Shown one piece after another: positions 60,501 to 64,000 of a DNA stretch of 64,000 bases. Position 1 is the stretch's first letter. Each line of letters opens with the position of its first letter. The stretch is taken from NCBI RefSeq assembly GCF_022581195.2, contig NC_061462.1, positions 7,812,001 to 7,876,000 on the forward strand. The letters run 5' to 3'. This DNA comes from Helicoverpa zea. Its lineage: Eukaryota > Arthropoda > Insecta > Lepidoptera > Noctuidae. A program made the translations under genes and the position numbers. Below the pieces are notes generated by a model. The model was not told where the DNA came from, did no database searches, and saw nothing but the letters and a program-made list of their open reading frames with translations.

Positions 60501-61605
60501 CGAAACCGGATTTTCCGGAACAATGATTTTCGTAGGACAACATTAAAATAATGATATTTCTTAAAATAACGATAAATTTATGGCATAAAAATTAAAAATA
60601 CGTTTTTAGAAATACAGAGACTAAGTTCAAAAACTTAAACATACCTAAAAACGAATATTTTAGAAGTTAGATGTATTTGAAATCTCCAAGAGCGCCATGG
60701 GACACACGATATTTATACGTCCTCTTCAGGTTTATTTTAAATATAAAAATAACTATCCACTTTTTATGCTACATATCGATTTAATTGTACATTAAAATAT
60801 ATACCTAAATTAATCAAAAACTCACTTTCACACGTGCCATATAAAAAAATCAAAATAAAAATGTTTGAATGTGTGGGACAGGCCCATTTTGCTAGGGTCA
60901 AGTTTTCTGAAAAACACCCACCTACGAACAGCCTATGAACGTATTGTTGATATATAATTGCATTGAATCCATGGGCCCGATTCTATTAATTTTACTTAAG
61001 CGACATACGATTCACATTCGACTGAAATTCAATCACGAATCACGACTCAATTACGATTGAAGCGTATACGTATGTGGCATTCCGCAATTTTTTCATGGAA
61101 ATAAACGTTTTTATCATTTTCTGACATTTAACAATGAATCATTGTGTCTGCAAATGATTTACAATTGCAATATGATTGTAGAGCAAACTACCGTATAGAC
61201 CAAAATCACCAAAATGTCAGACCACTCGCAAACCAATCGAATGTCGTTGGAATACGATTGGTCTTTTATTAGTAGGGCTGCTGGACCGTGTCTGAGTTGT
61301 ACCTACTTATGCTTTTGAAACCTTTCAAATCTGTAGGTAGTATTTTTTGTATACAGTTTTGTATACCGAGTGTTTAGGTAGGTACCGGTAACTAAAAAGG
61401 AGCACCCTAAGTAAACATGTCAATAACACCCTGGGACTGCATGGAGCACTTGACACGAAATGAAGGCGCAGTGCAGCGAGCAGAGGGCGCGTGCGAGCCT
61501 CACCGCGTCGTCGTCGAACTCGAAGTCCTGGTCGGCGCGCCTCGCCGCGGCCGCCGCCAGCGCCAGCAGCGCCGCCAGTGTCGCCGCCCTCACGAACGAG
61601 TGCAT
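42446..61605 (-). CDS. Cow: Carrier of Wingless (Cow), testican/SPOCK proteoglycan (9 exons)
   Basis: Nine coding exons: 61504-61605, 57614-57680, 57269-57371, 56975-57130, 56429-56606, 55808-55886, 54433-54531, 53682-54062 and 42446-42531. All phases match and give 416 residues. Order: signal peptide (1-21), the YVYDPHNSLC-CKKREVC-DAFTALC segment, a Gly/acidic linker (SGGGG..DDDDD), Kazal domain (about 143-193), SPARC-type EC domain with one EF-hand loop (DADGDGLLSAGN), thyroglobulin type-1 domain with CWCV (366-369), and an acidic tail with DGGGSGDAELRF. The family is secreted heparan sulfate proteoglycans; Drosophila Cow binds Wingless and aids its spread. The SGD in the acidic tail and ASGGGG are candidate glycosaminoglycan sites. 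The EF-hand loop has Asn at position 12 instead of Glu. The last intron is 11 kb and carries the RAG1-like transposon. Confidence 0.93.
42590..43183. mobile_element. GGGGCCCGATTCT MITE family, composite copy
   Basis: GGGGCCCGATTCTTCTAAGT at about 42814 pairs with the end at 43163-43182 (AGGAGAATCGGGCCCC). Left of it, 42594-42812 repeats the start of the family twice more. ATCGAAT/ATTCGAT words are frequent. Related pieces lie at 29950, 52146, 53250, 57735 and 60974. Confidence 0.75.
43232..43358 (+). repeat. Direct repeat of flanking sequence, copy 1
   Basis: About 127 bp (GAACCAAACTACAGCAAAAA to AATTCCAATCAATAAGGGTC) is repeated at 43700-43822 with few changes. The GC-rich MITE cluster lies between the copies, so the flank was duplicated together with or around the MITE. 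Confidence 0.8.
43384..43556. mobile_element. GC-rich MITE, GGGTCAATTCCCACTGA ends
   Basis: Perfect terminal inverted repeat of at least 40 bp starting GGGTCAATTCCCACTGAAAG, with TAA and TTA outside. The interior is extremely GC-rich with GCGGCCGGCAGCGGCC palindromes. Partial copies lie at 43339-43383 and 43557-43680, and another copy is split by the RAG1-like element (43804-43839 plus 51339-51462). Confidence 0.8.
43700..43822 (+). repeat. Direct repeat of flanking sequence, copy 2
   Basis: Second copy of the 43232-43358 segment, immediately left of the MITE that contains the RAG1-like transposon. Confidence 0.8.
43840..44264 (+). repeat. Left inverted arm of the RAG1-like element, outer part
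   Basis: Matches the complement of about 50914-51338 with only occasional substitutions. The arm resumes at 47317-47568 after the inserted Harbinger remnant. Confidence 0.9.
44890..45090 (-). pseudogene. HARBI1-like transposase N-terminal remnant (copy 1)
   Basis: In the frame that avoids the 72-residue shadow, the minus strand reads RMRDFNNSLDLREKEFMANF then RINKSRFQRVSAELRPFLQR and TAVAIELK. This is the N-terminal pattern of Harbinger-type nucleases (LRDS.NPFEL.D.EF..YR....F..LL..LRPFLQR...T.LPIE). It is preceded by an in-frame stop and the catalytic part is missing. Confidence 0.65.
45165..45475 (-). repeat. Block B, 311-bp direct repeat (copy 1)
   Basis: Repeated at 45692-46002 with the same length and apparently the same sequence. 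On the minus strand it contains ATGCAGTCAGGAAGACAGGT followed by CGGAGTG and a strong donor GTAAGT, so it may hold the first exon of the Harbinger transposase gene. Confidence 0.7.
46628..46828 (-). pseudogene. HARBI1-like transposase N-terminal remnant (copy 2)
   Basis: Same remnant in the second A block; it looks identical to 44890-45090. The identity over about 900 bp means either a very recent duplication or an assembly duplication. Confidence 0.65.
47619..49756 (+). pseudogene. RAG1/Transib-like transposase, one stop and one frameshift
   Basis: Starts at ATG 47619, 51 bp inside the left arm. The frame runs 214 codons to TAA at 48261-48263, continues in the same frame (PSYYKLQEEKKKCYP, ITETSVKIKLQALLDLT) and shifts frame at about 48672-48690 before CRPIMWKFMKET. 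Key residues survive: KWGFDGAS (Asp 48546-48548, like RAG1 D600), MIDGKV (Asp 48836-48838, like D708), CDLC (48881-48892, like C727/C730), IHKLLIHGAHIIEH (like the paired His of RAG1) and SEEASEARNKDFRKFR (Glu 49463-49465, like E962). The protein ends in an acidic Ser/Asp/Glu tail. It was probably about 710 residues before decay. Two lesions alone separate it from an open frame, so it is relatively young. No RAG2-like gene is seen. Confidence 0.88.
49757..50081 (+). other. 3' region of the transposase gene
   Basis: AT-rich sequence with AATAAA signals near 49942 and 50038, suitable as the transposase 3' UTR. It ends where the 565-bp repeat is inserted. Confidence 0.45.
50082..50646. repeat. 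GGGTTCCGTA repeat, copy 2, nested in the RAG1-like element
   Basis: Nearly identical to 39674-40238 (visible differences include GTAAACGG versus GTGAACGG and one extra A in AATTAAACTC). It inserted between the transposase and the right inverted arm. Confidence 0.85.
50666..51338 (-). repeat. Right inverted arm of the RAG1-like element
   Basis: 673 bp, uninterrupted, complementary to the left arm (43840-44264 plus 47317-47568). It serves as the reference showing where the left arm was split. Confidence 0.9.
51339..51462. mobile_element. Right part of the GC-rich MITE that hosts the RAG1-like element
   Basis: Continues from the CGGCG duplication through GC-rich palindromic sequence to TCTTTCAGTGGGGATTGACCC, the MITE end. 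Its left part is 43804-43839 (AAGGGTCAATTCCCACTGAA). Confidence 0.8.
51650..52137. repeat. Dispersed lepidopteran repeat interrupted by a hAT MITE
   Basis: GGTTAACTGCGGTGAGGGAG (to 51759) and ACCAGGGCCGCGGTAACTCT (from 52053) are parts of one commonly seen lepidopteran repeat. They are separated by the 285-bp element at 51760-52044. Confidence 0.6.
51760..52044. mobile_element. hAT-type MITE with 8-bp TSD
   Basis: Ends TAGGGCTGCCATC and GATGGCAGCCCTA, flanked by exact 8-bp duplications GTCGTAGG (51752-51759 and 52045-52052). GTCCGGGTTTT words recur inside. Eight-base duplications are typical of hAT elements. Confidence 0.9.
52146..52485. mobile_element. GGGGCCCGATTCT MITE family, degraded copy
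   Basis: TTTTACTTAAGCGACATAC, TACGATTGAAGCGTA and ATGTGGCATTCC match 60985-61090 in order, with an unrelated ~110-bp segment inside. The MITE termini are lost. Confidence 0.6.
52486..52800. other. Intronic non-coding stretch
   Basis: Within the last Cow intron. Nothing supportable seen. Confidence 0.4.
52801..52995 (+). mobile_element. Short non-autonomous Helitron
   Basis: Begins TCTATACTAATATTACAAAG and ends GGCAAAAGCTAG. It is inserted between A (52800) and T (52996) without a target duplication, as Helitrons do. The body (GCGCTAATCTCAGGAACTAC) is a familiar lepidopteran Helitron segment. Confidence 0.85.
53040..53162. mobile_element. Short MITE, GTTATCGGCACG family, copy 2
   Basis: Ends GTTATCGGCACGGATATTGA and its complement, flanked by TA on both sides. 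Shares TGTGCAGGTGAAGGTCAGGG with the copies at 33463 and 61916. Confidence 0.85.
53250..53310. mobile_element. Scrap of the GGGGCCCGATTCT MITE
   Basis: AAGGTTAAAACTGCTATTGA and ATTATTGACTTAGCAGAA match the subterminal part of the family. Truncated on both sides. Confidence 0.5.
53682..54062 (-). CDS. Cow: Cow exon 8 (EF-hand and thyroglobulin type-1)
   Basis: 381 nt, phase 1 to 1, acceptor CCGCCCCCGCAG and donor GTACGC. It encodes CKPEVRWMFAHLDADGDGLL, CLRPFLASC, then the thyroglobulin type-1 domain with GAYVPACDARGYYRPRQCH and CWCVDAHGQELAGSRTKGAP. Very GC-rich, Ala-rich between conserved Cys. The plus-strand frames of 145-213 residues are shadows. Confidence 0.95.
54108..54422. mobile_element. 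MITE filling Cow intron 7
   Basis: About 41-bp terminal inverted repeats beginning CCGCTGATTG(T/C)AACTTTT, followed by CACCGTGACTTTTTGTCAC. GTGACAAAAAGTCAC palindromes recur inside. It occupies 315 of the 370 bp of the intron and stops 10 bp from the splice donor. No clear target duplication was found. Confidence 0.85.
54433..54531 (-). CDS. Cow: Cow exon 7 (start of EC domain)
   Basis: 99 nt, phase 1 to 1, acceptor TCTATCGACAG and donor GTAAGG. It encodes GCALDKMANRLLDWFSVLMD, equivalent to CTDKELRNLASRLKDWF of testican. Confidence 0.9.
54569..55730. mobile_element. hAT-type element filling Cow intron 6
   Basis: Ends CAGTGGCGGCGTA and TACGCCGCTACTG, flanked by exact 8-bp duplications TACTTATA (54561-54568 and 55731-55738). 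Inside, GCGAGCGAAGCGAGCGCG-type units recur about five times. No transposase is recognised. It makes up 1162 of 1276 bp of the intron and ends 37 bp from the acceptor. Confidence 0.9.
55808..55886 (-). CDS. Cow: Cow exon 6 (basic linker)
   Basis: 79 nt, phase 0 to 1, acceptor TCTAATTACAG and donor GTAGATT. It encodes DWRRRKSESSHNEVLPERQS and RRRLAQ. The dibasic runs could be protease-sensitive. Confidence 0.82.
56135..56251. repeat. Dispersed repeat, about 115 bp, copy 1
   Basis: AGGAGAAAAGAAGTCAGTCA to GGGCTCGGTGCAATGTTTTT is repeated with divergence at 58389-58515. Class unknown. Confidence 0.7.
56429..56606 (-). CDS. Cow: Cow exon 5 (Kazal domain)
   Basis: 178 nt, phase 2 to 0, donor GTGCGT. 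It encodes CVGCPGRARAQFLCGSDNRT and YSSLCRLDLHNC..CRGFCPC, the Kazal/follistatin-like Cys pattern, followed by an Arg-rich stretch. Confidence 0.92.
56975..57130 (-). CDS. Cow: Cow exon 4 (Gly and acidic linker)
   Basis: 156 nt, phase 2 to 2, acceptor GTTTGTTGCAG and donor GTCAGT. It encodes a polyglycine tract after AAS, then a run of five Asp and DADDAKR. The Ser before the Gly run may be a glycosaminoglycan site. Two GGAGGGGGCGGT-like tandem units suggest local expansion. Confidence 0.85.
57269..57371 (-). CDS. Cow: Cow exon 3
   Basis: 103 nt, phase 1 to 2, acceptor ATCGATTGACAG and donor GTGAGTTG. It encodes SLCRSLVCKKREVCVLRDAF and TALCATKKDIL, equivalent to the DPCLKVKC..CV..TALC region of testicans. 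Confidence 0.9.
57614..57680 (-). CDS. Cow: Cow exon 2
   Basis: 67 nt between acceptor GTGTTGCAG and donor GTGAGTGC, phase 0 to 1. It encodes RRPRRYVYDPH, which leads into the first Cys-rich segment. This short exon is identified by phase and family similarity. Confidence 0.8.
57735..57805. mobile_element. Scrap of the GGGGCCCGATTCT MITE
   Basis: AAAACTGCTATTGCGATCAT to AACTTAGGAGAATCCTAG matches the subterminal region of the family, truncated. Confidence 0.6.
57806..58005 (+). pseudogene. LINE reverse transcriptase 3' end
   Basis: In one plus-strand frame it reads RWMDCVKVDMARKNVTCEMT then ADRRV, KKKTCYADPK and a stop, followed by AAATAAAAATTGGGATAAGG. This is the C-terminal tail commonly seen in lepidopteran LINEs. 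5'-truncated. Confidence 0.7.
58389..58515. repeat. Dispersed repeat, about 115 bp, copy 2
   Basis: Diverged copy of 56135-56251 with a small insertion (ACCTAACAAGTTTC). Confidence 0.7.
58520..59328. other. Cow intron 1, non-coding
   Basis: AT-rich sequence with TAGGTAGGTA words. Nothing else seen. Confidence 0.4.
59333..60919. mobile_element. Unclassified 1.6-kb element, 17-bp TIR, 4-bp TSD
   Basis: GGGTGTTTTTCAGAAAA at 59333-59349 is reverse-complemented at 60903-60919, with ACCT on both sides (59329-59332 and 60920-60923). The interior is AT-rich and non-coding, with GTGACGCACAGGA repeated near 59357 and 60149. Non-autonomous; the superfamily is not determined. Confidence 0.7.
60974..61275. 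mobile_element. GGGGCCCGATTCT MITE family, partial copy
   Basis: Begins GGGCCCGATTCTATTAATTT and contains the GCATTCCGC, AATGAATCATT and CCAATCGAATGTCGTTGGAA segments also seen at 42880-43120. The right end is missing. Confidence 0.75.
61504..61605 (-). CDS. Cow: Cow exon 1 (start, signal peptide)
   Basis: 34 codons from ATG 61603-61605 to GCG before a strong donor GTGAGG, phase 0. A hydrophobic Leu/Ala signal peptide (MHSFVRAATLAALLALAAAA) is followed by an acidic start QDFEFDDDA. The frame stays open past the donor, but the strong donor and the matching phase of exon 2 favour splicing here. Confidence 0.85.
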
Positions 61606-61915
61606 CGCGCCTCCGCACTCGCGCCACTGCCGCGCGCCGCCTGCCCGCCCGAGCCCCGAGCCCCGCGCCCCGACCCCGCGCCGCACGCTGCCTCTGGGTA
61701 CTATGCCTACAACACTTTGCCTTCTGGGAAGTTTCATTCTTCATTTATAAGTACCTACTTTATTTGGTTGTCAACGTATTTTCGGTACTTAATTACAGGG
61801 ATGTCTCCGTAATACGAGCTTGTGAGTTGTGGTTCTGGTTCAGGATTATTTACTGAAAGATCATAACTAGATGATGACAACATCATGAAATATCAGATGT
61901 TAGATAGGTATTTAT
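61606..61915 (-). promoter_or_regulatory. Cow 5' flank, GC-rich near the start
   Basis: GC-rich CCGAGCCCCGAGCCCCGCG sequence just upstream of the Cow ATG (61606-61690) probably represents the 5' UTR or promoter-proximal region. Further up it is AT-rich. No core promoter element is identified. Confidence 0.35.
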
Positions 61916-62047
61916 AGTTATCGGCACGGATAATGAGCTCTCGGCGGAACAATGGGGATCGCTTTGCCCACTGAACACTTAAGGCAATAAACCAATAAAT
62001 CACTTCTGCGCAGGTGAAGGTCAGGGCTTAATATCCTTGCCGATGAT
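61916..62047. mobile_element. Short MITE, GTTATCGGCACG family, copy 3
   Basis: Left end GTTATCGGCACGGATAATGA, decayed right end (TTGCCGATGAT), TA on both sides. Shares GCGCAGGTGAAGGTCAGGGC with the other copies. Confidence 0.8.
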
Positions 62048-62067
62048 TATACCTGCCTACTACCAGC

Positions 62068-62238
62068 TTTTTAGAGTTCCGTATCCAAAAGGTAAAACAG
62101 GACCCTATTGTTTTCGCTCCTCTGTCCGTCCGTCCATCACCAGGCTGCGATGGGATCTCATGACCCGTGATAGTTAGAGTTGAAATTTTCTCTGATGATG
62201 TATTTCTGTTTCCGCTATAACAACAAATACTGAAAACG
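62068..62238. repeat. GGGTTCCGTA-family repeat, partial
   Basis: Matches 40690-40870 (GAGTTCCGTATCCAAAAGGT, ACCCGTGATAGTTAGAGTTG, GATGATGTATTTCTGTTTC). The 3' part is replaced by the next segment. Confidence 0.7.
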
Positions 62239-62638
62239 GTGGCTGGGAGTCGTTTCGGGACACCCGGCGCCCGTGGTGTCTACCTGGTCCAGCGCGGCGG
62301 CCGGGATGAGAGGTGCGGACTCTCTGTCATTCCGCCGTCTCCCTCTCGCCCCGGACCATGGCCCGAACCAGGGCTGGATGCGAGAGGCCGTCGCCGCCTA
62401 AAGCCTAAACGAGGACCCGGCGGTGCCCTTCCCACGCAGGGCACACCTGGACTGCGTGGTCCACCGTGTCCTCTGGGCTGTCCGCACAGCTGTCCGCACC
62501 CGGGCGCCTCCTCAAGACCGATTCAATGCAGGCACACCGGACACCGTGTTTGGTGAGGACCTGCGTCATGCGGTACGTGAGGGCGACATGACTCCTCCCG
62601 AGCCACTCCTAAAGAGAATGTAGGCTACTTTATTTCCG
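62239..62638. repeat. GC-rich probable TE segment
   Basis: GGTGGCTGGGAGTCGTTTCG through GAGCCACTCCTAAAGAGAAT is GC-rich and open over 105 codons, but the peptide is Pro/Arg/Gly-rich without a domain. Its sharp junctions and position between repeats suggest TE-derived sequence. I do not recognise the family. Confidence 0.4.
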
Positions 62639-62652
62639 CCGCCCCATGTACA

Positions 62653-62858
62653 TTCCTCCGAGCCTTTTTCCCAATTATGTTGGGGTCGGCTTCCAGTCTA
62701 ACCGGATTCAGCTGAGTACCAGTGCTTTACAAGAAGCGACTGCCTATCTGACCTCCTCAACCCTGTTACCCAGGCAACCCGATACCCCTTGGTTAGACTG
62801 GTGTCAGACTTATTGGCTTCTGACTACCCGTAACGACTGCCAAGGATGTTCAATGACA
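62653..62858 (-). mobile_element. SINE family 2, 5'-truncated, with 14-bp TSD
   Basis: Minus-strand copy of the 3' part of the family 2 SINE, flanked by exact 14-bp duplications CCGCCCCATGTACA (62639-62652 and 62859-62872). The tRNA head is missing, yet the duplication is intact, so it inserted as a truncated copy by target-primed reverse transcription. Confidence 0.9.
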
Positions 62859-62888
62859 CCGCCCCATGTACAAATCTTACAAATAATA

Positions 62889-63789
62889 GGGGTTAAAGTA
62901 TGAAATTGCCGATTTTTACTGAAAATCTAAATTGTTTTTTTTTTTTTTTAATTTTTAACAAACTTATTTAATCAAAATATTTGCCATTATGATCTATACA
63001 TTGCTGCCATCTAATAGGAAGGTCATTTATGCCTTTACGATAGAACTCTGAGGATCTAGACTGCAAGAATTTTGTGCTGCCTCCTGGGAAGAAAACTTCT
63101 TGTCACGCATATAATTGGCCAAATCACAAAAAAAAATGGTAGTCCGTTAGAGCAAGGTCTGGCGAATATGGAGGAAGGCGAATAGTTTCCAACTGCAGTT
63201 CCTGAAGAGTTAAAAAGGTTTCTCTTGCTGTATGAGGTCTCGCGTAGTCATGGAGCAATAACGGTGAAGGTCGATTCATGAGTCGTGGCTGTTTTACTGC
63301 AAATTTTTTCAACATTATTCGGTGTTCGACTGGGTATCTGCGTAGTTTGACTAGGATCGGCTTTCACCATCTCTCTTAATTCCTCGTTAATCACCTGTCA
63401 GGCGGTCTTCCTCGTGGCTCGTTCTTCGAGTTGAAGTTTCCACCACGAAAGCGTTTAATCCAAAATCGCACGGTGCGTTCATTAGCAGACACCTCTTCAA
63501 ATGCAGCATTGATATTGGGTGGCATGGATATTGGGCTGTTTCTGCCGTATACTTCCGCGTCGGAACTCATATTCAAAAATTACTCAAATTTTCGCAGTAT
63601 CCATCTTTCTTGTTTAAGTTGAATAACAAAATCAATTAAACATCGATAATCAAATGTCTCACATTTTTTAAAAGAACATCACAGAAACCATGTGAAAAAA
63701 GTTTCATTCGAAAACTTCAAACCATGAAGACTATCTATGGCAATTCAAAAACCTACAAGAATAAAACGGCAATTTCATACTTTAACCCC
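62889..63789 (-). mobile_element. mariner element, 901 bp, internally deleted
   Basis: Terminal inverted repeat GGGGTTAAAGTATGAAATTG (about 23 bp) at 62889 and 63767-63789, flanked by TA (62887-62888 and 63790-63791). It contains broken mariner transposase on the minus strand. Typical mariners are about 1.3 kb, so roughly 400 bp is missing. Confidence 0.9.
63124..63576 (-). pseudogene. mariner transposase, broken
   Basis: The N-terminal part (63391-63576) has the helix-turn-helix region with VSANERTVRFWIKRFRGGNF and GRPPDR. The C-terminal part (63124-63315) has LLHDYARPHTA and YSPDLALTDYHFF, which carry the second and third catalytic Asp of the mariner DD34D triad. The segment between, including the first catalytic Asp, is deleted or out of frame. 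It cannot be active. Confidence 0.85.
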
Positions 63790-63791
63790 TA

Positions 63792-64000
63792 ATAATAATT
63801 TTCCATTTGTAGTAAATTCGGCCAAGCAAGGGGACCTTTTTTTAGGCCTGCACTATTTAAGGGATGCTATTTTAGGGCTGAACTATTTAAAGTACTTATA
63901 AAACCATGATAAAACCAGTGGACGTGTGTGACTTTTATCATAGTTATTAACCAGATAATGAAATTCCAGATAATAACTAATAACTTAGGTACTACTAAAA
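63792..64000. other. End of window, non-coding
   Basis: AT-rich. Nothing supportable seen. Confidence 0.4.

Overview
The window is almost certainly from a lepidopteran (moth or butterfly) nuclear genome. The evidence is tRNA-headed SINEs with GATGATG-like tails, the dispersed repeat ending in a CCCAACTATGTTGGGGTCGG-type box, abundant TAGGTACCTAC words, an A^T-inserted Helitron starting TCTATACTAATATTA, GT-AG introns, and three clearly animal genes. There are no operons, ribosome binding sites or CRISPR arrays.

Region 1 to about 28 kb is mostly unique, non-coding and poor in transposable elements (TEs). It holds a MITE (314-812), several SINEs, short tandem arrays (including a 55-bp minisatellite carrying CRE palindromes at 24.04-24.21 kb) and three phase-compatible candidate exons on the minus strand (27061-27376, 26808-26902, 21091-21360) of a gene I do not recognise.

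From about 28.5 kb onward TEs are dense. Features include LINE fragments, a 2.1-kb foldback palindrome with a 9-bp target duplication (31110-33229), PIF/Harbinger, hAT, Helitron and mariner copies, and several MITE families. Three host genes sit among them. ST7, a membrane tumour-suppressor homologue (minus strand, three coding exons, 34343-36978), is followed divergently by UQCR11, a small subunit of respiratory complex III (plus strand, 39332-39508). The third is the testican Carrier of Wingless (Cow; minus strand, nine coding exons, 42446-61605), whose exon phases all join to give 416 residues with signal peptide, Kazal, SPARC-EC and thyroglobulin type-1 domains.

The most striking object is in the 11-kb last intron of Cow. 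It is a RAG1/Transib-type transposon (43840-51338) with CACAGTA termini, an exact 5-bp GC-rich target duplication (CGGCG), unusually long inverted repeats (about 675 bp) and a transposase (47619-49756) that keeps the RAG1-like D-D-E triad and zinc-binding residues but carries one stop and one frameshift. It landed inside a GC-rich MITE and was later interrupted by a rearranged Harbinger remnant and a 565-bp repeat, giving a four-layer nest.

Coding exons of ST7 and Cow are extremely GC-rich and alanine-rich against AT-rich introns. Exon boundaries were inferred by eye from splice sites, reading phase and similarity to known families; no search or alignment was run.
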